The notes below the pieces were generated by a model. The model worked only from the letters and a program-made list of their open reading frames with translations. It did no database searches and was not told the origin of the DNA. Made by a program: the position numbers and the translations under genes. A DNA stretch of 64,000 nt, from assembly GCA_039707465.1 (NCBI GenBank), contig CM077645.1:146065503-146129502 (forward strand), in the 5' to 3' direction. The stretch comes from Rhabdophis nuchalis (lineage: Eukaryota > Chordata > Lepidosauria > Squamata > Natricidae). Positions 1 through 10,079 of the stretch are shown here, one piece after another (the first letter of the stretch is position 1; the number at the start of each line of letters is the position of its first letter).

Positions 1-1574
1 TTAAAAAGAATCAATTGTAAAATTCTCAGAGCCCATAACATATAATAATATCCATTCCTGTGCATTCAGACTGGTTAATTATATGCTGTTTTTAGGGAAT
101 CATTTATATCTGGAAAGGAAGAAGAACTTGCTTTTTCCAATCTTCCATTTAACCTTAAAATTACAAACCAGTTGCACAGCTGGTAGAATTTCCATAGTAG
201 TTTCCGAGTTCAGTGAACTAAGGTGAAATTACTTTGGGTGAAGAAGAGGAGCTGAGCAGGCTTCACTCTAGTGTTCATTTAGGCGGCCACATCAGATATG
301 CTCCAGAGACTCAGAAGAGACAGCAAAGCCACAGTATAGCTTGACTGTTGGCTCTTGGCTTAGCTCAGCCACTGTAGTTCATTCATGATTAATCAGCCTG
401 AAGTGCAAACCAGGCCAATAAACATATATGAAACCTATTTTAAGATCACCGTGCCTGCCAACAATTTTATTCCAAGCAGGGCTCCAATCCTGTCCAGGTC
501 TTCAGAAGCCAACCTGACCACATGGTTAGCTTAAAAGTAAGTGGTGTTTATTATCACAAGCACCTACTTCTTGAAAGTAAATGCATAGATGACTCTGGAT
601 ATAAATCACTGTGAACATGAACACTTTCCAGTTTCACTTGCACCCTCCTACTCAGCAATCCTATGACCTGGGTGTGTGTGTCTCCCTCTCTCTCTGTGTT
701 TGTCTTTCTCTCTCTCCTCTCACACAAAATGTTGCTCATATCAATGAGCATCGACTTCAATGATCCAGACCAAAAGGAAAATTCAGCTGACTTCTGGACT
801 TACCTTAAGAGTACACCCTAAAATCAATTCCCTTGTCCATCTCCCCTGGCCAAGTGGCATCCTTGGCTGTTGTGGCTATGGATGATGGAAGCTGTGGTCA
901 AAGTCTTAAGGATTACAGCCAGCTGGACCCAAGGAAGCCTCTGTCTTGAATCCTACTTAAATAACATTTCATCCAATGGGTCACTTCTTTTCAAACGATC
1001 CATTTGGCACCAGGTGGTTAAATTAAATTGGAATTTTTAATTACAATTTTTAACGCCTTTAAAAAATAAGCAAATACAAGTGCTGCAGTTTTGCCCATCT
1101 GAATGGATGTGTTGCTTTGAAAGTCAATATTGGAGAACTAGAAGATTGTAAGTAATTGTGGCTGTTTGCGCCACAATGAATTACAGTAGTGACGTTTGAT
1201 AGCCTCCAGTATTAAATAATGCCTCTTGGGTGAAAGCATGGAAGCCTCACATGGCACAAATGGTGCTTTTGTGCTTTTTTTAGTTTCTGCCCGCAAACAC
1301 CCAACCTGATGCTATGTGTTGGATTTCGACTGCCAGAATTGCCAGCCAGCAATGGACTTTGTGCCTAGGACTCAGGATGACGGGAACAAGAGTCCATCGT
1401 ATTTGGAAGACCGAAGAAAAGGATGAAGGCATGGAAGGTCACTAGGAAACTGGAAATTAGAGAGTAGGGAGTGAGGGTTGGGAACCTAGTCAAGATTGTC
1501 ACAATCTTGCCAAAGCACATTTGCAGAGAGCTGAAGATCAGAATTTTCCATGCAAGAAAATATCATTTTGAAGG
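1..1574. other. Unique A+T-rich DNA, no gene seen
   Basis: No convincing coding region, RNA gene or repeat family is visible. A short imperfect pyrimidine/GT tract lies near 672-722 and explains the one small minus-strand reading frame there. The rest looks like ordinary intergenic DNA on the distal 3' side of FOXQ1. Confidence 0.5.
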
Positions 1575-1765
1575 GTCCATGGTGTTCTCTGAGCTTGCTA
1601 GTTTTCTTGCAGACGTGTCATTACCCAAGCTAGGTAACATCTTCAGTGCTAGCAAGGAATAAATAAGTTCTTACTAACACTGATGTTACCTAGTTTGGAT
1701 AATGAAATGTCTGTAAGAAAGCTCAAAGAGCATCAAAGAGTGCTCCTTTCAGTCCTGAGCTACAA
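1575..1765. mobile_element. Penelope-like terminal fold-back, family 2
   Basis: Two imperfect inverted arms face each other. The left arm (about 1583-1662) contains ctaggtaacatc and the right arm (about 1672-1745) contains gatgttacctag, with matching flanks on both sides (gcagac/gtctgt, gctagc/ctaac). The same kind of sequence recurs near 17150-17270. Inverted terminal copies of this type fit Penelope-like retroelements, but no reverse transcriptase or GIY-YIG domain is present, so the family name is tentative. Confidence 0.45.
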
Positions 1766-2059
1766 ATATTCTCCTTTATTGGTAAAACATCATTTATTGA
1801 ATATCTGTCTTTCGTGTGGTTGCTGTTCAGATCGCATCAGCTTTCAGCAGAAGTATGAATGGGCTGATCATGATGATGTGAGCATTGTGGACAATCTAGA
1901 AAGTCCATCTTAAGTAAGATGACCGCTGGCAAGTGCATTGGTATGACTGTAAGAGGGCCAATGAGGGTTAGGAGGCTGTTTTACATGGCCACCATCGGCA
2001 AACAGCATCTAAACTCTAACCAAGGTTAACAACCTTTTTGTAGTACATAACATTATCTG
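1766..2059. other. No recognised feature
   Basis: Unique-looking DNA. The short open frame that covers the first part begins inside the fold-back just upstream, has no recognisable domain and is treated as chance. Confidence 0.4.
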
Positions 2060-2435
2060 CTACAAGTCATACCTGTCCATGAATATTTCAACTTCAGCCA
2101 CAACAATACACAAGCACATAATAGATACAAACTTAAGGTAAACTGCTCCAACCTTGACTGCAGAAAATACAACTTGAGTAACAAGAGTGGTCAATGCCTG
2201 GAACGCACTACCTGACTCTGTGGTTTCTTCCTCAACCTCCCAAAACTTTAACCTTAGACTGTGTACTGTCGACATCACCCCATTCCTAAGAGGTCTGTAA
2301 GGGGTGTGCATAGTGCACCAAAGTGCCTACCGTCCCTGTCCTAATCTCCCCATTTATTCGTATCCATGTCATGCATTCATAATCATGTTTATACTTGCAT
2401 CTGTTATCTAAGTCATACTTGACGGAATAAAGAAA
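2060..2435 (+). mobile_element. 3' end of an unassigned non-LTR LINE
   Basis: A plus-strand frame around 2180-2300 reads like the extreme C-terminus of a LINE polymerase (VVNAWNALPDSVV, then FLRGL and a stop at about 2297). About 110 bases of 3' UTR follow, ending in an A-rich tail (aataaagaaataaaaaata). The same 3' end occurs on the opposite strand at 51480-51700, where the tail is an aatg-type repeat. Two copies with the same end show that this is a family. I cannot place the clade. Confidence 0.6.
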
Positions 2436-2758
2436 TAAAAAATAAGCCATCAAATCGATTACTCTAGTTTAATCTCTTTTAAAAGATGTTCTAGATTAGG
2501 AACGAGGCTGTCCTTTGGGGTGTCCCGCGCCCCCCCCCTTTTTTTGTGGGAAGTCCCGAGAAAGACTCTTAAAGACATACTCCAGGCAGGATCCGTCTCG
2601 GCGTCCTGCTTTGAAAGTTTTGCAAACTGAAGTGGTAATTTGCCATTTTATGGGGGTGGCCGCGGGAGAGAGAGAGACGGGTGGGGAGGAGACAACTGTA
2701 TCGGCTATGAATTGCTTTTTTTTTTAAAGTAAGATGCCTATTCCTATGGTTTAGATAG
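2436..2758. other. Unique DNA with a C/T homopolymer run
   Basis: No gene is seen. A run of C followed by T occurs at about 2530-2546. Homopolymer length here may be unreliable in an assembly. Confidence 0.4.
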
Positions 2759-2893
2759 CAGAGGTTCCCAAACTTGGCAACTTTAAGACTTGTGGACTTC
2801 AATTCCCAGAATTCTCCAGCCAGCATAGCTGGCTGGAGAATTCTGGGAATTGAAGTCCACAAGTCTTAAAGTTGCCAAGTTTGGGAACCTCTG
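2759..2893. mobile_element. Palindromic hAT MITE (family A), copy 1
   Basis: This element is an almost perfect inverted repeat: it opens with cagaggttcccaaac, closes with the complement, and the arms meet at a small centre near 2825. It is flanked by gtttagatag on the left and gtttagag on the right, an 8-bp hAT-type target duplication with two extra bases on one side. Six more copies lie in this window. It has no coding capacity and would need a transposase supplied elsewhere. Confidence 0.85.
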
Positions 2894-3417
2894 GTTTAGA
2901 GTGTGCACCGTCACGAGCGCCATCTTGACTTTTTTGACCGTCTTCTGGAGACATCCTTGGGCGGGGTGTGTGTGTGGAGGAATTAGTTTCCCACCTGCTA
3001 AAATTGTGCAAACTGCGGAAAGGAAAAAAAGTCGCCGGTCAAACCGAGGAGGCAGAAACAATCCCAAGGGAAGAAGCGCGTCCGTTTCATCCTCTGGGCC
3101 TGGAAAGCAATGGAGCGTTTCCCAATTTCAAAGAGATTAAATCCGCACGGGTTGCCTTCGCGGGCATCGGGTGTCGTTCGCTTTAGCGCGAGGTACGCAT
3201 TCCGTCCCATTTCTGGTTGCAACCTTAAAACCAGTCCGTTAAACAGAGAGGGGCAAGAGTGACAATGGAGTTCCTGATGAACGAGGGGTGTGGGGTTCTT
3301 AAGTCACTGTTAATTTGCACGGGTTTACAAAGAAAAGCATTTTAGAATTCTGAAGTTACTTGGCGGGGGGGGGGGAGATGGGGGGGGGGAGTGAGGTGGT
3401 AGGAGAAATCGGGAGCC
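2894..3417. other. Unique DNA with poly-G tracts
   Basis: Moderately G+C-rich unique sequence. Overlapping short frames occur on both strands, but none has a domain or clear coding character. G runs lie at about 3364-3375 and 3382-3391. Confidence 0.4.
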
Positions 3418-3966
3418 GCTGAGCAAAATTGTCCCAAAGGTGCATTTTCAGGAGGCAACTGAACTTTCTTGGTTTTTCTTTGAAGACGTTTGGCTTCCCA
3501 TCCAAGAAGCTTCTTCAAGTGGAGGGTGGGGAAGGGAAGGATTTATACTCCTTGCAGACAGCTGGCCATTTGCATCCTTTTAGAGCAGTGGTTTCTCAAC
3601 CTTGGCAACTTGAAGATGTCTGGACTTCAACTCCCAGAATTCCCCAGCCAGCATTCGCTGGCTGGGGAATTCTGGGAGTTGAAGTCCAGACATCTTCAAG
3701 TTGCCAAGATTGAGAAGCACTATTTTAGAGGGTGTTGAAACAGTTGGAGGTATATCTTTGTCCTCAGGGGTCACCTGAGTAGTGCATATCGTTCCTGCAG
3801 TCTGCAATTTTTCTGGAAATCCGTTCGTGCCTCGCATCCATTCTCGAAGTGAAAGTCTTCAATGAAAAAACAAGAAAATCCAGTTGCCTCCTGAAAAAGC
3901 CCCTTTGGGGCAACCATGACCTGGATGACTGAGAATCTCCATAGACATTTAGCTGAGCAAAATTGT
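3418..3966. mobile_element. Penelope-like element, family 1, interrupted by a MITE
   Basis: The 15-bp direct repeat gctgagcaaaattgt flanks the element at 3418-3432 and 3952-3966, a clear target duplication. The termini are inverted copies of one sequence: tcccaaaggtgc with gaagcttcttcaag at the left, and cagttgcctcctgaaaaagc followed by atgacctggatgactgag at the right. The 58412-58646 copy has the same organisation. A family-A hAT MITE (3586-3722) sits inside and is therefore younger. No polymerase remains. Assignment to the Penelope-like class is from memory. Confidence 0.55.
3586..3722. mobile_element. Palindromic hAT MITE (family A), copy 2, nested
   Basis: A 137-bp inverted repeat starting cagtggtttctcaacc and ending in its near complement. 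It is flanked by a perfect 8-bp duplication, ttttagag, at 3578-3585 and 3723-3730. It lies within the Penelope-like piece, which gives the order of insertion. Confidence 0.9.
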
Positions 3967-6254
3967 TACCTTCACATTCTCATGTTAAAAGAAATAAAAC
4001 GCAACTCTGAACAACGGGAATTGTATCAGTGGGATGGCAGGGTAGTGGCTTTGAACTGGGAGGCCCTGGTTCAAATTTCTCTCAGCAAGGAGATTTGCCC
4101 TCATACCAGTATATTTCACCTGGCCACCAATAGCCTGTAAGCCATCATGTACTCCTGGATAGAGACAGCAGCTAAATTTAACAAGCCAGCAAGATTCCTA
4201 ATTAGCTTTCCAGTTAAACTTCAGTTTCTTGCTTTTTATCAGATCTGAAGAGAGGAAAATAAATCGGCCATAACATTCATTTTCAAGCCTCATGTCACCT
4301 TGCATTGGTACCTTAGTTTTAAAAATCCACTTATTTTCAAAGGAGCTTAATTTGAGGAGTACCTTCTTTTCTTGCTTCATCCAAAGAACTCAAAAGATTC
4401 AGCTTGGGAAATCAAGAAATGAAACTAGACAAAGCTTTATGAGTATTGGGACAGTTTGCACCACTTCTCTCCGCTTGCAGAACTTCATTCAATTAACTCC
4501 CATCAATTCCTGCTCAGATTTAATCAACAAAGTCCTTTGTAAAATAGGGATTCCCTAACGCTCAGAACAATGTAGTTCCAAAGTGGAGGAACTGATAAAA
4601 TCATGGGTCCTGGCAATAACTCAGTCTTAACCTCTTGTATATTGTGAGTGGGTGGGTGGTCCTACATAGCCCAAATCACTTTTTAAAATATTATTTCTCA
4701 AGGCAGTTGCAAAATAGTTCCATTGAGAATTGAAATATACACCAGGGAAGTAGAAAAGGAGCGGGGCCAACCTCTCTCCTTTCCCCTTGGGCGCCATAAT
4801 AGGTTTAAAATCTGATTCCACCATCTGAGAATCAGTCAGTTTGGTTTTTCTAAATTTAGACGTAGGTGAAGCAGGAAAAGCATTCCGTGTTTTAGGTACT
4901 TGCCCTGCTGCCTCAACCGCATTCTTGCAAGGACAAATGTGTCCCCCCCCTTCAAACTGTCCTCCGACAACCTTTCAGGAGAATCTGGGAGGTAGTGAGA
5001 GGATTGAGTTTTAACCAGGATTGTTCTTTTCTCTCCCTTTCATCCACCTGCTACATACAGCAAGTCCCATTAAGTGCAGTGTCACTTTTTAATTCAAAGC
5101 CTTAAGCAAGCTTAGAGCATCCTGTTTCTCTTTCAAGGTTCTGATTGCTGGTGTTGAATGAGGGCAGTTGTTGAAAAGTTCAGTTCCTACCAGAACTTTG
5201 CAGAAGTATCCAGAAAAAAATGTTTGGAAGCACCGAGCCCAACTGCCGCCTCCCCCACCTACCTGCTCAGGGACACTTGCAAGGCATTAGGAGGAGGAAA
5301 CAGATTAGCGGGAAGCTACTTGCTGTCCTCCAGATGTGTTTGACTTCGCTTCACCTCAGCCCTCAGCCAGCAGTCTCATAGCAATGGGTTGTGGGATTTG
5401 TAGTTCAAAGCATAGTTCAAATTAACCACGCGCCAGAGAAAATGTGGTGGCCTTGGCCTTTAACAAAAGTATTCCCCGATCAAAGCTGCAGATTAATTAG
5501 CATTGATTAAAAGGGAGAGACCCCCAAGTGTGCAGCAAAATCTTGCCTTCCACCCATTCCACTTTCCAATATTACTGGGAGGCAGAAACACAACCGGTAT
5601 GATTCTTTTGCAACCCATTGTTTTTTAAAATTAATGGGGCATTGTCATTGCTCCAACACCCCCACCCACCCCAATTTGATGTAGACATCACTAGAAGATT
5701 AAGATCTGTTGTTTTGTTCCTTCTGGGGCTTCTCTACAGTCAGCGTGAGAAACTTTACCCGATAGCAATACAACATTTAAAACTCTCAGCTGTCCCAGGT
5801 AGCACAGCCAGTGGAGAACGATGCTGGGTGGAAGTTGTAATTCAGCAATCCAAGGAAGAATATTGATTTTTTTCCCCCCATGCCAGAAGTAGTACTAAGC
5901 CTAAGGGACGTATTCTTAATAGTACAAGATTAAGTTTGGAGAAGGGGAGTTGGAATATTTTTTTATTCTCATGATTTAGTTCTCTCCACACCCCACCCCT
6001 TTTGTACTTTCTAAAAAAATGTTAACTTACAGACAAAACATACGCAATAAAGCAATCTATTTAGAAGTCACTCTCACTGAGAATTCCCAAACCAGAGGAC
6101 ACAGGATTGGGAACCCAATGAATCCAATGGGGTTTATTCTATCATAGGCATTGTACCCCAGCCTTATGCCAACTGGCTTGGTGAGTCCTATTAAAACAGT
6201 ATTGTTCCACTTAGTTCCAAGTGAAAGAAGAGTAACAACCAATTTCCTTTAGAC
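3967..6254. other. Unique intergenic DNA
   Basis: No supported gene or recognisable repeat family in about 2.3 kb. Reading frames of 60-90 codons occur on both strands but lack domains, start context or codon bias. A C run sits near 4941-4948. Confidence 0.45.
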
Positions 6255-6389
6255 CAGGGGTCTCCAACCTTTGCAACTTTAAGTCTGAAGGACTTCAGCT
6301 CCCAGAATTCTCCAGCCAGCTTTGCTGGCTGGAGAATTCTGGGAGCTGAAGTCCTTCAGACTTAAAGTTGCAAAGGTTGGGGACCTCTG
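6255..6389. mobile_element. Palindromic hAT MITE (family A), copy 3
   Basis: A 135-bp inverted repeat, opening caggggtctccaacc and closing with the complement. It has a perfect 8-bp target duplication, ctttagac, at 6247-6254 and 6390-6397. The arms join at ccagctttgctgg. It belongs to a subfamily (ctgaaggacttcagc) shared with copies at 28824, 30811 and 58011. Confidence 0.92.
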
Positions 6390-7200
6390 CTTTAGACGGT
6401 GTTTCTGGTTAGTTTCAAGGAGCCTCCTCCCAAATCTTGTACCGATGTCAATCACGTACTTCTTGGTTTTGTTTCCCCTCTTTTATATACAGTTGGAGAA
6501 TCATTTATGCCCCTCTTCATTCTGTCTTCTGTCTGCCCCAGCTTCATTTCTCCCAGCACGGCCCTCTTTTGAAAGCAGCGTCCCTCTGCTTTCACAATAA
6601 ACACAGGCAACTCCAAATTCAAGACTTTAAAAAAAATTTCATCTTTTATTGGAAAATTATCTTGATCAAGATTTTCATGAACCCATGCGGACAGACATAC
6701 ATACACACACTTTGCAACAGGCAGTTTCTGAAAGCATTTTCCTACTTGGCCCTCCCTCTTCTGCTTTGGAAGGGTCTGACTGGAGCCCGGTTGATGAAGG
6801 CTTATCAAGATATAACCAACAAAGCATCTGTTTCATGGGTGGGAGTGAAGGGAAAGGCCCATGAACTAGGTTTAGCAAACAAGCACACATCAATGGGGTG
6901 GGGAATCATATTTATTTATTTTAAAATATATCTATATTTGCATTCAAATAAAAAAAATATGAGAAGGTAACCTGCATTTGCTTAAACAGTTTTGCAGGTT
7001 ATAAATAACTTAATCCCTACTGTTCATAGGGAGAGGTATGTGCAACAAGAACCCAACGTTCAGTGTTTTTGAAAACTTGGCATCTTTCCTGTACAGTCCA
7101 AAAGAGATAATGCCAACAAAGCATTTTTAGACAAAACCCTGATTCCATTAATTCAGTGTGTAAAGTCATGATTCTCATCCAGTTATTCCTCTGCCTAGAG
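6390..7200. other. Unique DNA downstream of FOXQ1
   Basis: No gene is supported. The longest frame (plus strand, about 6437-6970) has no domain, and its apparent length comes from low-complexity A/T codons. It is about 2 kb beyond the FOXQ1 stop and could be transcribed only if a far-distal poly(A) site is used. Confidence 0.4.
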
Positions 7201-7321
7201 CAGAGGTTCCCAAACTTGGCAACTTTAAGACTTGTGGACTTCAACTCCCAGAATTGAGAGTTGAAGTCCACTGGGAGTTGAAGTCCACAAGTCTTAAAGT
7301 TGCCAAGTTTGGGAACCTCTG
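7201..7321. mobile_element. Palindromic hAT MITE (family A), copy 4, rearranged centre
   Basis: Termini cagaggttcccaaac and its complement, flanked by a perfect 8-bp duplication, gcctagag, at 7193-7200 and 7322-7329. The centre is not the usual one: it contains a stuttered inverted piece of gagttgaagtccac, as if a template switch occurred at the hairpin tip. It lies 1.6 kb downstream of the FOXQ1 stop. Confidence 0.9.
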
Positions 7322-8573
7322 GCCTAGAGCTTGCTGTAAATCAGCTTGAGATTGCAGTACTAGAGCAGAGTTTACTCCAGAATACATGTGATGAAATTCA
7401 GTAGACTGATATCCATTAAAACCACTCCTTTCCCGGTCTCTGGGCAGCAGGGCAAACCTCTCAATATTCTCCCCCTCCTCATTAGCCACCATTTAAAGAG
7501 CTAGTGCTTATATTCAAGGGAAAGGAACTTGCTGGTGCCTGGGGTTCTTGGAGAGGGAAGGGGAAGCTATCCCAGTTAGTTGCATTTGTACTAGCACTAT
7601 GCAGAACCCTGGAAGGCTGATAGATGGCAGCAAAGACATAGAATGTTCTGCATCTACTTGGCTGCCATCTAGTGGCAACCCTAGGAAGTCTGTACTGGGA
7701 CTGCCTGCTGTAGATTACATGCCAGTCCTGGAAAAGACTGCAACAACAACTACCCCTCTTTTAGGCTGAAGTCTGGCTGGGTCCATTACGCCTGTTGGCT
7801 CCAAAGTGGCCAAGTCTATTCCTTCAGTGTGTGTGTGTGTGTGCTCACACATGCGCGCACATGCGCCATACTGCTCCCTCCTCTAACACTTGTTTTTCTG
7901 CAAGCTAGCACACTCTGCCTTGGAGTCCTTGCTGGAAGGACAGACTGGCATGGCCTTTGATGATCTGCCAGTTGCCAAATATAAAGGCTGCTCAAGTCGA
8001 CTGACCTCGCTTCCATTGCATAGGCATGTTTCAGAGTGACCTCACTTTCTCCCAGCTGCACTGCAGTTAGTCTCTCCTCTGCCCGGACCACCTTATGGAT
8101 ATGATAAACATGATTACTGACCCTAAGCAATGCGTGACCAGATGCTAATCTTCTTACTTGGTCTAAAGCTGCTCTGGGACTTTAGCTCGCTTTGCGTTCC
8201 CTGAGGTTTGCTCCAAGCTGAAGGGTGTGTAGAATTCAGCCTTGATTCAAGTTACCCAAGACTGGAAACCTGACACGTTCCAAATATTTGGATTTTATAA
8301 TCCCATGTGCCCCAGACATGACCCATGGGAACGGCAGAATTAACTCCGGTAGTTTATACCTGACTTAATATTGTCGAGGCTTTTGCAGTTTCAGTTTTTC
8401 ACTGGCCAAAATATCTTCTTCACCTTTGATAGCACCCTACCTGTCGATCAGGATTCGGGATCGCCCTTAATAAATGTTAGCATCCTTATCTAGGTTGGTT
8501 CCAATGCTATGAACAGGTATCTGGGAACAGCCCAAATTAATTCGATCGGACTTACTTCAGGATCTGTATAGGC
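7322..8573. other. Unique DNA with a GT microsatellite
   Basis: No gene seen. A short (GT)n tract lies at about 7827-7842. This is the immediate downstream flank of FOXQ1 beyond the likely poly(A) site. Confidence 0.4.
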
Positions 8574-8924
8574 TTTATTTACAACCATGGAGAAAAGATT
8601 CCCATCCTCCGGTGCACCTCTCCAGATTCACTTTAAGAAGCAGGGCACCTGCAGCCTGACGGATGCCCCCACCAACCATCAAACAACCAATCATCGGCAG
8701 GAAACGGTTTCCCTGCAACCAATCAGATCTGCTGTCCCTCTTAGAGTCCAACCATGTATATATATGAACAGCTTTTTGGTTTTTCTCTGGAGGAGAAAAA
8801 TGGCGTTTTTAAGGCACGGTCCTTGTACTGAGTCTGGATTTTTAAAAAATAAAATAAAATAAAAAGTGCATCGAGAGACACTTGCCGTCTGTCCCTACGT
8901 TACCCCAGCCTTTCACGGGGGTTG
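8574..8924 (-). other. FOXQ1: Probable FOXQ1 3' UTR with poly(A) signal
   Basis: Reading the minus strand past the FOXQ1 stop, the first canonical AATAAA I see is the complement of tttatt at 8574-8579, about 345 bases downstream. That gives a 3' UTR of a few hundred bases, which is reasonable for a small intronless forkhead gene. Cleavage would fall about 10-30 bases further left. Longer isoforms cannot be excluded. Confidence 0.5.
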
Positions 8925-10079
8925 TTACACTGATAGAGTCTCTGATGTATGATAAGGCCTGTAGGTGTTGTGATGACTGGCCGCCACCTGGTGCAATGCG
9001 CTGGGCAGCCGGAGGGGGCAGTAGAGCTGAGAAACGCTCAGCGTTTGCAGCTGCGCCGAAGAAAACCGCGGGGAGGAGAAGGACGAGGGTCTCGCGTGGA
9101 AGGGCTGGTGCGGGTCGCGGCCGCTCAAAGCCTTCCCCTTGGAGGACTCCAGCAGCAGAGGATCGGGGAGGCCGTAGTGGTAAACGGCAGAGGCCGCCGC
9201 CAGGGGGAAAGCAGGGACGACGCCGTAAGAGACGGCCGGATGAGCGAGGAGCCGGGAATAGCTCGCGGGGGCGGCCCACGCCACCGCCCGTTCTCCCACC
9301 GGCCTCGCCAGGGGCCGCGGCTGCTGTTCGGAAGGCTGGAAGGGTCGGCTCAGGAGGCTCTCGATGGCGAAGGGGCTGGAGAATTTCGTGCCCGGGGCCG
9401 AGGCGCCACCGACGGCTCCCACGCCCGAGTCCCCCGAGGGGGTCTTCCGATCGGCGCTGGGGGAAGCGGGCGCCGGAGACGGCTGAGCCGAAGGGGAGCC
9501 CCCGGCGGCCGAAAGGAGCCCCGGGCGGCTGAGCCGCTTCCTCCTCCTGCGGAAGACGCCGTCGGCGAAAGTGTACTCGGAGTTGGGGTTGAGCATCCAG
9601 TAGTTGTCCTTGCCCCACGGCCGGGCTGGGTCCCGCAGCACCTTGACGAAGCAGTCGTTGAGCGACAGGTTGTGACGCACCGAGTTGCGCCAGCCCGTGT
9701 AGGCGCCGCGAAAGAAAGGGAAGCGGCCCATCAGGTACTCGTTGATCTCCGCCAGGGTCAAGCGGCCCCCGGCCGAATCCCGGATGGCCATGGCGATCAA
9801 GGCGATGTAAGAGTAGGGGGGCTTGGGACGGCGCGTGTAAGGCTTTCCGGACAACCCCGACGCCGCTTTACCCTCGCCTCCCGGGGAAGGCGAAGGCTCG
9901 GGGCCCTGCCGGGGAGAAGCCTCGCAACCGCTGGCCGGGCTGAGCGCCGCGCAATCCCCGTCGGAGCCCAGCTCGCTCTCGGCTGCCCGCGGGGAAGCTT
10001 CGCTGCCGCCTTCCTGGTCGCTGCAACTGGGGCCGCTGAGCTTGTCCTCGTATCGGGGAGCAAAGATCTCCAGCTTCAT
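8925..10079 (-). CDS. FOXQ1: Forkhead box Q1 transcription factor (FOXQ1), complete single exon
   Basis: Encodes a 384-residue nuclear DNA-binding protein, close to the roughly 400 residues of mammalian FOXQ1. The N-terminus ([10 protein letters not shown], then an acidic/serine-rich stretch with LGSDGDCAA) and the forkhead domain, about residues 82-183, match FOXQ1 rather than other FOX classes. Visible landmarks are [14 protein letters not shown] (86-99), the recognition helix [16 protein letters not shown] (132-147), [11 protein letters not shown] (155-165) and the basic tail FRRRRKRL. A proline/serine-rich middle follows. [11 protein letters not shown] (233-243) resembles a short co-repressor-binding (eh1-like) motif, and LYCPLRLP (352-359) is a family C-terminal motif. 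The start ATG has A at -3. The stop is TAA at 8925-8927. No intron, frameshift or missing key residue is seen. In mammals the gene acts in hair-shaft differentiation and epithelial programmes. Long opposite-strand frames here are G+C artefacts. Confidence 0.96.
   Translation of the reverse strand: MKLEIFAPRYEDKLSGPSCSDQEGGSEASPRAAESELGSDGDCAALSPASGCEASPRQGPEPSPSPGGEGKAASGLSGKPYTRRPKPPYSYIALIAMAIRDSAGGRLTLAEINEYLMGRFPFFRGAYTGWRNSVRHNLSLNDCFVKVLRDPARPWGKDNYWMLNPNSEYTFADGVFRRRRKRLSRPGLLSAAGGSPSAQPSPAPASPSADRKTPSGDSGVGAVGGASAPGTKFSSPFAIESLLSRPFQPSEQQPRPLARPVGERAVAWAAPASYSRLLAHPAVSYGVVPAFPLAAASAVYHYGLPDPLLLESSKGKALSGRDPHQPFHARPSSFSSPRFSSAQLQTLSVSQLYCPLRLPSALHQVAASHHNTYRPYHTSETLSV

Noticed and set aside
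8842..9618. A second minus-strand frame overlapping the 3' half of FOXQ1
   Set aside because: Alternative phase of the same G+C-rich DNA; the peptide has no domain and the FOXQ1 frame is intact.
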